64,000 bases of DNA from Sclerodactyla briareus. Lineage: Eukaryota; Echinodermata; Holothuroidea; Dendrochirotida; Sclerodactylidae. Within the stretch, counting starts at the first letter, position 1, and each line of letters starts with the position of its first letter. The notes below the pieces were generated by a model that saw only the letters and a list, made by a program, of their open reading frames with translations, had not been told where the DNA came from and did no database searches. Positions 23,166 through 35,460 of the stretch are shown here, piece after piece. The translations under genes were made by a program, and so were the position numbers. The stretch spans positions 62,001 to 126,000 of the forward strand of contig JAODTK010005799.1 in assembly GCA_026419785.1 (NCBI GenBank), in the 5' to 3' direction.

Positions 23166-23574
23166 GATTTTTTTTGAGTCAAAATACTGCTTAGAGCAAA
23201 GTGGTTCAATTTGATACACTTTGTAAGGTAATCAGCGTTCAATAGGAGTTTTGACAAAAATCCATTATCTGGAAAAAAGTGAAATGCATGACAATTTTTC
23301 AAGGTAGGTCATATTTTCATTCGATACACCTGACAAAAAGAAACCCGATGAAACCGTACCTACGTTCTGTACTTGTAACATACAATTAACATTGAATTCT
23401 TTCACCTCATATTAACAAACGGTGGCTCATAAGGACCACCGTGTTCTCAAACAGAAACATACGCTGACATTTGCGAACGCTATATTACAGCAAAGTGGAG
23501 TCTCGATTTGATCTCGATGAGAACGAAAGGAAAATAACCAATAAGTCCAATAAGTTGGATAAACGGATTTGACA

Positions 23575-23890
23575 CTCAACATGGCGTAGCCAGGGGGGGA
23601 CACGGGGGGCATGCCCCCCCCAATCGAATTCCCCCCAAAAAAAATTCTCCATTTTTTCACTTAAATGAAACAACATTGGGAACTTATGCGACTCTTTTTC
23701 CTCATGTGATAGTCAGATTGTCCATGAATTCTCCTCTGGACAGCCCAATTTGTGGGTCAATATCCAAACAGTGTGCAAAAAATTTGCGCGCTTCGCGCGC
23801 AGTAGTACCGTTATATAACACGATTTTTGTTACCCATTTGAAGTTGTTCTTGGTCATAGAAGGACAGTCGGACTCGAGGAGCGGTGCGTA
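23575..23890 (+). mobile_element. Short element with GGCGTAGCCAGG end and GCGCGC palindrome
   Basis: It opens with ATGGCGTAGCCAGGGGGGGA, a form common at hAT-like MITE ends, followed by GGGGGGCATGCCCCCCCC. Further in is the 17-bp near-perfect palindrome TGCGCGCTTCGCGCGCA (23785-23801) with AGTAGTACCG after it. The segment at 23985-24240 has matching words around its own palindrome, so the two are related. Confidence 0.5.
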
Positions 23891-23984
23891 GAAACCCCAC
23901 CAACAAATTTGTCATTATGTGTCCCGCTCTCTCATTCAAGTCAGATTGTTGACTAGTTCAATTGTGTGGTCAAGATCAACCAAC

Positions 23985-24240
23985 ATAGGCGGGGGGCAAG
24001 GGGGTAGGGCACTAGCTAGCCCGTGCCCCTAGCGATCTCTCTAGTTCGGGCAAAAACAGTGGCAAAATGATTAAAAACCCCCCCAGACCTATGACTCCGT
24101 ACCCTATAGGGGGATATAGAGATGATTCCAAGCAATGCGCAGAAAAAAATTGCGTGCTTCCTGCGCAGTAATAGCCGTGGTGTTGTTGTCTGCAAACCGA
24201 TAATAAATAGTTGAGATTCGGGCAACTTAGGTTAGGTGTT
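23985..24240 (+). mobile_element. Diverged relative of 23575-23890
   Basis: GGCGGGGGGCAAGGGGGTAG at the left is followed, after an internal C run (about 24078), by AAAATTGCGTGCTTCCTGCG with CAGTAATAGCCGTGG. This parallels AAATTTGCGCGCTTCGCGCG with CAGTAGTACCG at 23782. Degenerate copy; no coding capacity. Confidence 0.4.
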
Positions 24241-24539
24241 TAGATAGTGCAATGTTGATCCTGTGGCTATAGCATCCTGGGTACATCTGGCCAGCTGAAG
24301 GCATGGCAATAAGAGGAGGGAGCGTAGACACCCTCAAATTCATCCAAAACAGTTGGATTCATTCGTCAAAAATGAGGGAGCCGAAAAGGATAAAAAATTG
24401 AGACCGAATCTACAGGCAGAAAAATGGCGAAAGGCGAAATTCGGAGAAATTCAGGAGGAATTTTCAATCAAAACCAAACAATTTTTTTCGCGCGTTCCGC
24501 TTGCGGTAGGACTTTTCTATCAGCGGCTTTCACGATTCG

Positions 24540-24725
24540 TGGATTGTTTTCTGCACCTCCCCCCCCCCCCTCCCATGGTGCAAATGTTGAACCAGAGTTC
24601 ATCCGAGGGCTCCTAAAAATGCAAAAATTTCCCAAAGGGGAGGGGGGACAACCACCTCCCCTGAGACCCCTCCCCATGGACCAAATCCAAAATTCTGGCT
24701 ACGCCAGTGACTTCACCCCACCCCC
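24540..24725 (-). mobile_element. hAT-like MITE end (CACTGGCGTAGCCAG, reversed)
   Basis: Reading leftward from 24711, the minus strand begins CACTGGCGTAGCCAGAATTT and continues through CATGGGGAGGGG and GGAGGTGGTTGTCCCCCC to a G run (complement of C 24559-24570). The terminus matches those at 23578 and 56276 in wording but not in downstream sequence, so several families may share this kind of end. Confidence 0.45.
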
Positions 24726-24779
24726 GACGGAAACGGGGGATTAAAACATCACTCTGTCGATTTATTTGTTCGCTCAAAC

Positions 24780-26210
24780 CAATGGGGGGGGGGCAGCAGC
24801 CTCTCCCCCCCCCCCCCCCGTGGCGACGCCTGATATAACCTAAAAAAGTACAGAAATTTCAATTTGGCAAACAATCAAGGTTTCCACCTGAATTCAATTT
24901 TTGGTAATTTTGGCTTCGGCATGGGAAATGTTTAAAAGTGGGAATCATTCAACCATTGGAATCAGCGAATTTCTGAAAAGTAGTGAAAAAATTATAATAG
25001 CCCTAAATGCGTTTCCGCAAAATTTCACAATTTCGTTTCCACAAACAATCGTTGCTATGGCAAGCAAGCAACAGTAGATCTAGGTGACATGACAATATGG
25101 ACTACGTTATCTCATGCGGCCCCTCAGAAAGACTAACCCGATGGGCTAATAATTCCAACAGTGCATTAATTACGCAAGGGATTCCGTTCGCGCTGCAGGT
25201 ACACGTGACGTTTCCTCCCAATCCACACCGTTAAGTAGCGATTTATATTGCAGTTTGTCGGGCAGTTATGTCGCTTACCATACATACACATGAGTTTGAG
25301 TTTATTTGTGAAGAGTGTTGTTGACGTTCGGTTCGTGTGGAGACCAGGACTCAACGGCAAGCAAACGTAAGCTCTGTAGCATAGATGGGCCTAAATAGGC
25401 GTCTAGGTCACTTGAAATTATTTTGTTATTTTGTCACGAAAGTCCACAGATTTGACAGCATCAACAGCACGTACTCCATTATACTGTGTGCAACTATCCA
25501 CATGTCTCAGTACTAGCCAACCAGTAGATCTAGCTATCGCGCCAGTACCTGCATTACAGACTAGCTCGTCATACTTTTATCAGGCACATCATAATGTTGC
25601 CTACGTCAATGGCCATTTATAGGTAGGTTAATTCATTCACACCACACACAGGGCCCCCCTCAACGCCCACGTTTCACTAGCATAACACTTAGGCTAGCTG
25701 AGGCTAAATAGGCTTTATGGTACTACGAAGTGTAGTACTACATAAATCGTTGAGGGGGCCTGTGGGTAGTATACCAGCTAGGATGTCCCCCGAAGCTGGG
25801 CATCAGCTGCTGAGGTACGTAGAAGGCGCGTGGTTAATTAGAGGTACGGGCTTCCCACAGGGAAGTCGTACTCTCTAGAGTGGGGTACGGCGTGTCTCAC
25901 TACCCTAAAAGAAAGGCAGTTACCATCTTGAGCAGTGTGGAGTCGAGTACAAGCAAAGCCGTGTCGAGTTAAGACTGAGGTCTTCAACATCGATCGCATG
26001 CAAACTCATTCGACCTTGACAGTGATACGATTCCGCGATTCCTAGCAGAATACTGTTATCGCTAACCGAGACTACATTCCGGGGTCTGGTGTCCACGAGT
26101 GGATTCCTATATGAGTATGGATTTTTGAGTATATCATTTCGCAAACCCGTATCGCTTTATACCAGGGGAGTATGGATATTTGTCAACTCGGGGGGGTGGG
26201 GGGGGGGGTC
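24780..26210. other. No recognised feature; G/C runs at 24785-24820
   Basis: Facing G and C runs (24785-24793 and 24806-24819) could pair. GGTACTACGAAGTGTAGTACTA (about 25719-25740) is an imperfect hairpin. Open frames are short and unrecognised. Confidence 0.35.
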
Positions 26211-26214
26211 CATT

Positions 26215-26252
26215 ATCGAGCGGAGCGCTACCATGGGTTGGGCGGAGCACCA
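26215..26252 (-). repeat. Family X core hairpin, reverse copy
   Basis: CGAGCGGAGCGCTACCATGG followed by GTTGGGCGGAGC is the reversed family X core. A G run (about 26191-26208) sits just to the left, as in the reverse copy at 815-895. Confidence 0.55.
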
Positions 26253-26799
26253 CGTTGAAATTCTGGGGTTGACCCCCCCTTCTCAGGAAAGCAAAAATGG
26301 ACTCCTCTGGGGCCCGAGGAGGGGACGTTCATACTCACACTATGGGTTGCAAACGAAGTGCCTGCTCGAATAACACCAAAACCAAAAAAATCTATGCACT
26401 CTGGAATATGTTGAACTTGAAGGGAAGGCTGGGTGTACCATCTTAAATAATACTCACCATACATAAGCAACGCCTACGCGTGACAACGCATTGATCCTCG
26501 AGGCCCATAAGTATATGCTCGCCCTAAACAACCTCTAATTGTAGTCACTGGATATGATTATCAGTGGTATTTTTTTCGCCAAACGATCCTCTCCCCCTTG
26601 CTGCGAGTTTTGTGCAGGAAGTTTGGAGTATTGTAGTCACCCCCTCTACTCCACTCTCTCCGCCCCCTACACCCCCCCTACTCTTCTCACCACACACACG
26701 ATCAGGAGCGTACTGCGAAATGTGGGCTTTTTCTACTTCCAGAAGCGCACGACGGTACTTTCGGGCTTGATGTAAACATCTTCTAAAACGTTGGTCTCA

Positions 26800-27260
26800 A
26801 AACAATGCCTCGAAACGGGCAAATCGGCGGGAAACTCGGTTGTAGAAATTTCGCAATGGCCGCCGGGTGGGGTCGTTATGGGGCAACAAAACAAAAGTTG
26901 GTATGAAAATTAGCGCCATGCCTTCAAAATGCTCAAAAAAGCGAAAAAAACTAAGTCGCAAGGAAAATAATGGCACTGTCACCCATTCAAGATTTCATAA
27001 GACGATCATGGGTGCAAAGTTTAAAAAAAAAAGACTTCCGAGCGGCTATGAAATCTAAGATGGTGCGTGGTGCCGCGGACGCCCACATGGATTCGTAGGG
27101 CGAAGATGTGTGCAAAGTTTCGTGCAAATCGGACACATGCGTTAGAGCGTTTTTGCGTTAACACGAAAGTCTTCCGGCGGACACGGCGGCATGGGCGGCG
27201 GGGCGGGAACGGACGAGCCAAAGCCATAGTATTCCCCGAAGTGGGGGAATATGAAGTGTT
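26800..27260 (-). mobile_element. Family H element, decayed copy
   Basis: Shared words with copy 1 include GCAAAGTTTCGTGCAAATCG with GACACATGCGTTAGAGCG (about 27111-27148), against GCCAAGTTTCGAGTAAATCG and GACAATGCGTTGGAGAGC at about 6013. A GGCGG-rich tract (about 27176-27200) leads into an ATTCCCCGAAGTGGGGGAAT hairpin (27231-27250). The 3' hairpin end is not clearly preserved on the left. Confidence 0.5.
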
Positions 27261-27279
27261 TCCGGTTTTTCCATAGAAA

Positions 27280-27770
27280 GCTGTATACCGATTTCACCTG
27301 ACCGGACAGGCACTTTGGCTTTATCATGTAACACGCTTTTTCAGACTTTGACGTCTCTTGACATCAGAGGGACCTTTGCCTTGATCCAAACCAATAGGGA
27401 TCATGTATCATTATGGGGAATCAAAAAACCAAGTATGAAACTGATCATCCACGTGGGGTCGGAGTATCGTGTTAACGAGCTAAATTTGCCAAATTTTAAT
27501 TTTTCAACATTTTGCCATTTTTACCTCAAATCTGATCCGCGATCACACAAAAAAACATAGGGTTCCTGTACCCTTATAGAAAGCTGCATACACAATTCCA
27601 AGTGATCGGACCGATCAGGGACTTATGGGTAACAACATTTTCAGACTTTGACCTCTTCTTGACCTCAGATGAGCTCCGACTTGACCCCCAAACAATTGGG
27701 ATCACGTACTTCATTACTTGACCATTCAAGTGGGATCGAGGTATCGTGTTACAAGGCAAACACTCACGTA
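27280..27770. repeat. Tandem pair of about 300-350-bp units
   Basis: Matching words recur in order: TTCAGACTTTGACGTCTCTTGACATCAGAGG / TTCAGACTTTGACCTCTTCTTGACCTCAGATG, AACCAATAGGGATCATGTA / AACAATTGGGATCACGTA, and GGAGTATCGTGTTA / GAGGTATCGTGTTA. It lies between two family H copies and may be part of such an element, since Helitron-like elements often hold tandem modules. Confidence 0.6.
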
Positions 27771-27845
27771 CAAACACAAACACCCCCCACACACAAACGC
27801 ACAGACGCACACAAATACACGCACAAACATATACACACACAGAAG
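27765..27845 (+). repeat. CA-rich microsatellite
   Basis: Imperfect ACACAAA/CACACA repeats over about 80 bp. Reading frames through it are low-complexity. Confidence 0.8.
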
Positions 27846-28298
27846 CGTAGATTCCTTTAAATTCGTAAAGGAATCGAAAACTAACAATTTTGCGGCACTC
27901 GGTGAATATTTTGGGTAAAAAATTCACTTTTGCTTCACCCTGACCGGTATTTCTCCCGTCCTTCGCCCGAATCGCGCTATTGAGTCTTCATCTCAACATT
28001 AGGCACAGTATCGGATACTGTGATCTTTGGGTTGGCCCATTCCTTGGGTCGTACTCAGATGGCTGTACGGTTTGACTATACGAGAGGGACTTTGGGTCAA
28101 TTAGGAACTCTTTACCGGTTCGAATGAGTTTCTCCAAGGTTTAAGGAAAAAGCGGTATGCGGTGTACAGCTGAGGGTTAAATATCAAAGCATGTCTAATG
28201 CCACAGCCAGACAGGAAACTCGTGGTAGTTAAGCACAACGTCAACGATTATAAAAGCCTCATACAATCATCGGTGTCCACGCCGTCGAAAACAAGGAA

Positions 28299-28845
28299 CT
28301 GACATGGTGCATGGCGGTTAAACCGCCGACGTGCATACCCCACAAAGGCGTTTTTCAGGTCCAACTGAGGTCCACATCCACCAGGTGTTTAATTATGACA
28401 AACCCCGAGAAAACACAAATTGACTCTGGTGACCTGAAATCACCTTATGTTATTCGGACCAACTTTGTTCCACCCATAAAGTTTTGTGTGAATTAGACCA
28501 AGATGTATTTTCGCCGAAAAAAACAAGTTCAATCTCGGTGACCTTGAAATCAACGTCAGGTTTTTAGGGTTCCAACTTTTGTCCCCACACCAGTTTCGTG
28601 TAAAGCGGATAATCTCAGTATTTTCGAGTAAAAAACCGGCAAATAGAGGGAGAGCAGAAATGCAGTGATGCACACTTACGAACTCATCCGAGAATTCACT
28701 GGGGCGGACAAGTGTGACCCGTTTCAGTTCAATCGGATAACGTTACAAGAGTTATGCGCCAACGACTAGAGTTTCCGGCGGCGGAGACGCGGCGGCTAAC
28801 CCCTAAAACCACAATACCCGGGGACACTTATAGTGTCGCGTAGAT
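28299..28845 (-). mobile_element. Family H element, copy 2
   Basis: The left end has CTGACATGGTGCAT, then the palindromic hairpin GGCGGTTAAACCGCC (28313-28327) and GACGTGCATACCCC. The body repeats a module of about 110 bp twice (GACTCTGGTGACCTGAAATC at about 28421, then AATCTCGGTGACCTTGAAATC at about 28530). The right end is GGCGGCGGAGACGCGGCGG, then CCCCTAAAACCACAATACCC and a short ACACTTATAGTGT hairpin (about 28826-28838). This matches the reversed left end of copy 3. No open frame of note. Confidence 0.65.
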
Positions 28846-28849
28846 ATAA

Positions 28850-31800
28850 TTAAAGAGACAGAACTGTTGATGTTCTTTCGGACATAGAACGCTTCACGGC
28901 AGGCGCGTCCCTGTAAAGGCAGCACTTCTTTTCTCGGGGGGGGGGGTATTTATAAACGGAACAATCATCGGCTGATGCGGATCGATAGAGATTTGCGTTT
29001 GGCGGGGCTGCGTGTAATCGGCCGGAATTCGAGTTGAGGAACGGGTATATTGTTCCAAAGAGAAGCGAATTCTTGTAGTCAAGCGCAAGAAAACCAAAAG
29101 CCTAAATGATCGAACAGCTTCCCCCCCTCCACCATTTTCCCTAATATGAAAAACATGAAGATGACATAACTCTATTTTGGGTACGCATTGTCAAGTGTTA
29201 TCAAGATGACTCCGAGATCGCATGCAGTGGGGACAGTGCAATGCGAAGACTATTTTGCCGAATCTTGTGTCGGTGCAGTTTAGGCAATACAGAATGAGCC
29301 ATTGCTTAGTATCGGTCACACAGCCTCAGATCGTTGTCGAGGCAGCCATTCGGCACCAGAGGAGTAGTTTAGACGAAAGAGAGATACACTGTGTTATCGT
29401 CGCCGTGCTTGTATAGGCAATGTCAGCAACAGGACTCGTGTATGTGAGAAAAACAAGGGCCTAGGCACAGTACCCCGAGGAACACAGATATTCAATTCAA
29501 TGCAAATTCGACATGTCCCACCGAAACTGGACTTCTGCATTCTCTCTCCAATTGAATTGATGATATGAAAGGATCCAGTCGATGACATCCCCTCTGGGCA
29601 CCAATTGATTAAAACGAGGAATGTATGTCGTGAGCCAGAGTGCAAGGCGGTGACTGCTCTATATAACAGAGCATACACCACCCCACTTCATAATCTAAAG
29701 CTGGTAGGATGGCTATATGGACCCGACGAGGCTTTCAGGTAATCAATTTTCTGTAGGCCGATTAAAATGGTCGAATGAACTCGTTAGCTGACACGATTCA
29801 GTGATTTGAGGACACTATTACTTTTTCGTTATAAATTCCATTCATTCTATTTAATTCTCACAAAACTTGTGAGAATACATAATGGGATAGCATAAACCTA
29901 ATATTGTGGAGGAGGGGCAGTACTGTCGCGAGTTCAGCGGGGCGAGTCCCCCTTCCACCGAATCCAGAGGCAGGAGTCCGGTCAGTGTCGAATGTGAGTC
30001 CGAATCCCACGAAGGATGAGTTCCGAGTCATGAGGTCCATGTGTGATTTTGAGCAACGATGTTAATAGCAGCACCGTAATGAGAAATCCTGGGAGACAGT
30101 AATCTATTTCTAATGAGGGAGCGGTACTATATTATCTTATTTTTGGAGGCGAAAAAGTTCTCGAGTCCAATCAAGTAGACGCACCATTTGCAGGAATATA
30201 CACAATATGGTGTGACTCGTGCACTGTAGGCACACCGCACATTCGCATCTATGTGTATGCATACAGTTTCAAGGACAGCTGCAGGATGATTTATACAGGG
30301 CTAATTTAATAGCTGGCGATAATAACTGAATGCATCAGTCCAAACCGAAGTGTCACAATGGACTGTGTTACGAAGTTATAGTCATTCGAAGTTGTGTAAT
30401 GGAAAAAGAATGTGTATGCGCAAGATTGAAATGATCCATCTGCAATATAAATTGATGTCATACTGCACAACCCTGCAAAAATGCTTTGTTTTCGTTTGAA
30501 ATTCAAACATTAATGTCACTTCGAAAAGCATTTATCTATGGAGCGGATTGCTGTAGTGGCCTTGGTAGGTGTGATGGTTACTTTGGTGAGAGAAGACAAC
30601 TAACTTATGCTAAATGTGGAATATCAACAAATGGAAACACTGAATCATTTGCTGTGTTGGCCATGTGGAGTCATGCGGTATTGCGCAATTGGATCTCCCC
30701 AATTTCTCTGCTTAATGGAACAATTTTTGAAGGCCAATAATCACATAGGAACATCGTATTGAAACGGGGTTCGCACTATAGATACAGTTTTCCATCTCCA
30801 CAATCTAAACTCCGTTGTGTCCAATATGAGTTGTTCCTTTAAACCCTGGCCGAACAACCCCCATTCTGCATCAGTGAATGGAGTGATACACGCTTGGATC
30901 TAACCACCATCCCTCAGGGTCCTTTGACAAGTTGACACACTATACAAGCTAGGACAGTAGGACTGGATTACAGTTGTGGGATTACTTTCTAGATCATTCT
31001 ACAGTAATGAGAAAATACGCAAACCCGCTGATTAGCCTTACTGTCTGATCATGTTGAATCACATTCCATCTTGATCTCAAGTGTTGCCTAAATTTTAGTT
31101 TATATAAACAGCACCCATATGCCCTCAGATATCATGATGTTCACTTTTCAATTTATAGCATGAGGCTCATAGGCTGGCTCCGAATATCCAGCAAATTACA
31201 TGCATATAGGCAGCAGTTTGCACACAACACATGCAGCCACACATTGACAGTACAGGTCAAATGTTAAAATACATGCAGGTATACATATTATACATATGTC
31301 AACTTGGTGGTCTTGGTTTTATACTGAACAATTACAATTTTCGAACTGAAATCGCCTTAATGCTAGTTTGAGCAATTTGATTGCTGATTTTCCGTCTTAT
31401 TATGAGAAAATTCAAGTTGACAGTAGTGGTTCAGGGACTCATAAGACAAAGTTCCACATTTTGAAATCAACGAGGGAAAATACAAAAATCTATTGATAGA
31501 ATTATTGTTATTTACCCATTTCTACCGAATGATTAATACGCCCGGGACTGTGGGAACTAAGGCAGGGATTATGCTGCCCCCCCCCCCCCCCCATTGAAGG
31601 AATTTGACGATTCCTACAGTTTTATTTCCTTTGCACCTGAGAAATTTATTAGATATTCATTGTCCCTAGTTCTGCAAATCCTTCTGCAAAAAGTAGAGTG
31701 GCATTTGGTGAGGGACTCACAATCAAACGTTTCACATTTCACAAAACAATCGTCGAAATTTCCACTGAAATCTCGAAACCCATGGGTCATATCCGATTCC

Positions 31801-32030
31801 TCAGACCTGGATAACTAGCTGAGAGCTTGTTAAAACTCAATGATGAAAGGTGCATTTGAAGAAAAAAAAATTACCATTGGATTTTACCTCAAACCAGCTA
31901 GCTGGTTGAGCTTTGTGATCGGGCCAGTCAGTTATTTATCTATATGTCTATCCATCAAATTCCTGTGTGTCAACAATTGAATTTTGGCGGCAACAAGTGC
32001 TTTTGGCTGCCAAATTATAAAAGCTTGCTG
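28850..32030. other. No recognised feature; perfect hairpin at 29854-29876
   Basis: A 10-bp perfect inverted repeat, ATTCTCACAA / TTGTGAGAAT, lies at 29854-29876 with a 3-base loop. G and C runs occur at 28937-28946 and 31577-31592. Open frames at 29394-29681 (-) and 30486-30740 (+) show no family I recognise. Confidence 0.35.
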
Positions 32031-32039
32031 TGTTGACAA

Positions 32040-32660
32040 AAAAGTGGACATAAGATCATTGACCACGAGGACATTTATGGCCCTGGTGGAGGTCAAGGTC
32101 AAAGGTCATAAAAAGGGCATCATAGGCCATTGTGTGAAAATGACAAATGTATAATTCTCTCACAAAAAGCTTTAGATTTTCTTGAAACTCTGTCATAATG
32201 TCCTGGAGTGTGCTTCGTTAAGATTGTACAAAGATTTTGATGAACGTCATTAATTATTAGAGTGAACAGTAACATCTTTTTTTTTTTATTTATTTTTTTT
32301 TTTTTATGGTGGAAGTCGCTGATTTAGGCACTAAACGGTCATACTTTGATGGATCTGGACCAACTTGGAAACATGTTCATTGACCATGGGACTCTCTGAC
32401 CTTGTGAAAGTTAAGGTCAAAGGTCAATAACTAGAAATGAGGGACTATTTTGTTCAATCGACAAAATGGATTTTCTGCTATGAAGAGGATTGGATTGTTC
32501 TCAAATTCATTATCGAAAATGTTCTTCGAAAGTGCTGCTTATAGCATGTTCACAAAAAGGTACATGTAAAAAATTTGGGGTATCTGGAGGTAGTTTAAGA
32601 GTGATTTTATGCGAAAGTTGACATTTTTCCCATGACCTTTGTCATTTCTCCATAATTCAG
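32040..32660 (+). repeat. AGGTCA-rich repeat, two units of about 320 bp
   Basis: ATTGACCACGAGGACATTTATGG with GTCAAGGTCAAAGGTCA (about 32058-32108) recurs as ATTGACCATGGGACTCTCTGACC with GTTAAGGTCAAAGGTCA (about 32380-32426). The copies are separated by T-rich sequence, including a T run (about 32277-32304). Each unit ends in AGGTCA half-sites spaced by one base, as noted among the findings. Such 'GGTCAAGGTCAAAGGTCA' repeats are familiar from invertebrate genomes. Confidence 0.55.
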
Positions 32661-34270
32661 TCGAGCTCTGACCTCGTAATCTAGCTACTTGGGGATATTT
32701 ATTGTCAACATGACCCCAACGAAGTGCCAATTCAGACACATGTACTGTACCGAGCCCGATTCGCGCAGGCATCCGAACGTGGCACTCCTATTTCTCAGTG
32801 TATTGTCCATAGAAACTCTTCTTAAATGTGTACATGTGTATACAGAAATAAATCTATTAAAAAGATTCGGGAATTTTACGAAGATCGCGATCAATTAGAC
32901 CCTTGAAAGAATTTGGAGCATACTTTGCAGCGAGGGTGTGAAGCACAGGAGACTCGTACGTTGACCGCTATACCCTAAGTAGCTAGGCCTAGGCTATAGC
33001 ACTATCGTAAGTAGGTCAAACTACGACACGACCGCCGTGGTGAAGAGGGTGAGTATCGAACGGTCCGATATTTTTTGCGCATGTATGTATACTCTACACT
33101 GTAACACTAGCCCGTTTGACAGAATCATGACTTTGCAGAACCGGTGCAAGTACACATTTTATGTTACCCATGTGGATGGAGTCCACAGTCACTGTAATAA
33201 ACGTTAAAAGCTGCCATCTCTAAAACCATTTGAAAATCATCAAATAAATGAAACAGGCATGTAAATGGGGTATACAAACACAAGTTCACATAAAGAATTG
33301 AATTCATGTTATTTGCAAGGTGTATTCAGAAAGTGACCACGTGTGGTCCCTGTAACACAATCACAGCAAGTGCAGTTAGCTAATAGCCTTAGGCAGGGGC
33401 TACCTTGGGGAATTAATATAGCCATTGAAATTATAATTTTCGTTTTCTTATTCACACAAAATACAAGTTGCATGGAAAGAACATCCACTATGGGCAAGGA
33501 AAAATGTTGCCGTTGGAGGTTTGCTCTCCGGCGACAGTCATATAGCCATGGGATGGAAGTAGAAACGGTATGGCATGGGTAGCATTATCCCATGTACCAC
33601 TGTCTACAGTGTAATCTGTGTAGGAGTAGTTTGCCATGCACTCCAGGAGAGTCCGGGGAAAAATTTGGGGCAAGAGGGAGGCTGTAACGTAACCCTTTAG
33701 CAAAAACAACTTCTATGTTGAAAACGGAATGTTCGGCAGTATGCATGGTACTGTACCAAAAGGATTCGCTGATCTATTTTTGAGACTCCCCCCCCCCACC
33801 CGATTTCAGCCAACCTGTATCCAGGGACGTTTCGGCCAACCACCTGGATGTTTTGGCGATGCCTTAATTATAACCAACATACCCCTATTATTCATCCATA
33901 ATACCAGCGCTATGCAATACTGTGTGGACCTGTTCTTGCATAGAAACGTTCAAAGATACATAGGACTTCCCGATACAACACATCAATAAGAAGGGTAAGC
34001 AGTGAATTGGGCCCCAAAGAACTTGGGTGTGACAGGCTTGTAGAGTACTTAGTTATTAACATTTTTTTTTCATAAACTTAGGTGTGTAGAGGTGCAGAAA
34101 TAACAATCATTGACCACATCGAGGATAGGTCAAAAAAACTAAAGGAAACACCAAAAACATCAACGAAGTTCTCGAAGTCATAAGGCTCCTTGGTGATCAT
34201 TCTGACGTGAAATAGTATGAGCATTTTTGGTTTGAGATACAGCACCATTGGTGAGCTTGTCAACCAATGA
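32661..34270. other. No recognised feature
   Basis: Short, mutually antisense open frames only (for example 32689-32898 on plus against 32685-32894 on minus). A C run lies at about 33788-33796. Confidence 0.35.
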
Positions 34271-34274
34271 TAGC

Positions 34275-34440
34275 GAAGAAAGCGTGACTAGCGATCATGA
34301 ACCCACCTTGTTTCTTTTTCGGAGTGACATTCTCTTTTGTTTCCCTGAATAAATTCAGGAAAAGACTTAGTTGTCACTTTGGCGCGCGCGTGTGTGTGTG
34401 TGTATGTGTGTGTGTGTAGTAATTAGCTGAAATTCACTAA
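34275..34440 (+). mobile_element. Family Z start module, copy 1
   Basis: GCGTGACTAGCGATCATGAA leads into TCTCTTTTGTTTCCCTGAAT, a short CTGAAT/ATTCAG hairpin (about 34344-34358), GACTTAGTTGTCACTTTGGC and a GT microsatellite (34387-34419). The same order is found at 35461, 41291 and 54631. Confidence 0.55.
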
Positions 34441-35455
34441 GAATCTCTGGCAAACCTTCTGGGTAATATCCCGATCCTCCAAACTGATCAATTCTGCTGG
34501 AGAGCCTGTAAAATCAATGATGAATAGGCTGCATTTGAAGAGTTTTTACCATTCCTTACATTGCTAGTGCGTTTGGATTGACAAGGATGAAGAAAAATCT
34601 GAGGGACTCATCTTGGATCCTGTCATAGTTGGACTAACTAACAAAACTAACTCAAACTCCCGCCAAACCAACCTACTATCATGCGAGCTACTATATTAAA
34701 ATGGAGAGGCCAGAACCAAATTTTTTTAGATGCGGGATCGTGTGCACTGTTCAAAGTTCCGTCGGAGACCACAAACTGCAAAGGAGGAGGCGTCCTATGT
34801 GTGTGTAACATCGGGGAAAACATTCAGTTTGTTTACTATTATCTGCGGATTTCTCTTATCATATGCCCTGACCGTACCTGTGTTACTTCATAGTTACATA
34901 GTGTACCATAATGCAAGTTCTGGACATCTTCAGTGAGTTTACCCGATTAGAATACGCTGATAATAATTCGGGGTGAATTAAACTGTCATGGAGCGAATCA
35001 GAACTATTGAAGTTTAAGCTCGAACTAGAGGAGGCTGTCAACGGATCATATTTTAATATTCAGACCAAATGCAATCATCTCGCCCGAATCACATGTCACG
35101 ATAAACTACTACAGGGCGCTGTCGGTGCATAGGCTCCACACTGACTTCTGCTCTGCATAGGGGCTTCTGTACAGCATTTGGTTTTTTTTCCCCCGGGGCG
35201 TGATCTTTATCAAGCACTCGTATTCGGATGCTCCATTTTACAGAGTAATACTTCACTCTATTAGTAGCCTAGGTACATACGGAATAACAGATAAAAAATG
35301 AATAGCTGAGTGGACTCGGATGCCTTCCCTGTTTGTCGAAGTCCCCCCAGTCGTGCATTGCCCTGTAGATAAACCAGGGCTCGATGTTGATTACTAACCA
35401 TAATTTGCAAACTATCTAGGACGAAAATATTCCCTCGTTCAATAATTGTACTTTC
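34441..35455. other. No recognised feature
   Basis: No repeat or protein similarity was recognised. The open frames at 34681-34936 overlap in two frames and lack motifs. Confidence 0.3.
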
Positions 35456-35460
35456 ATTCG

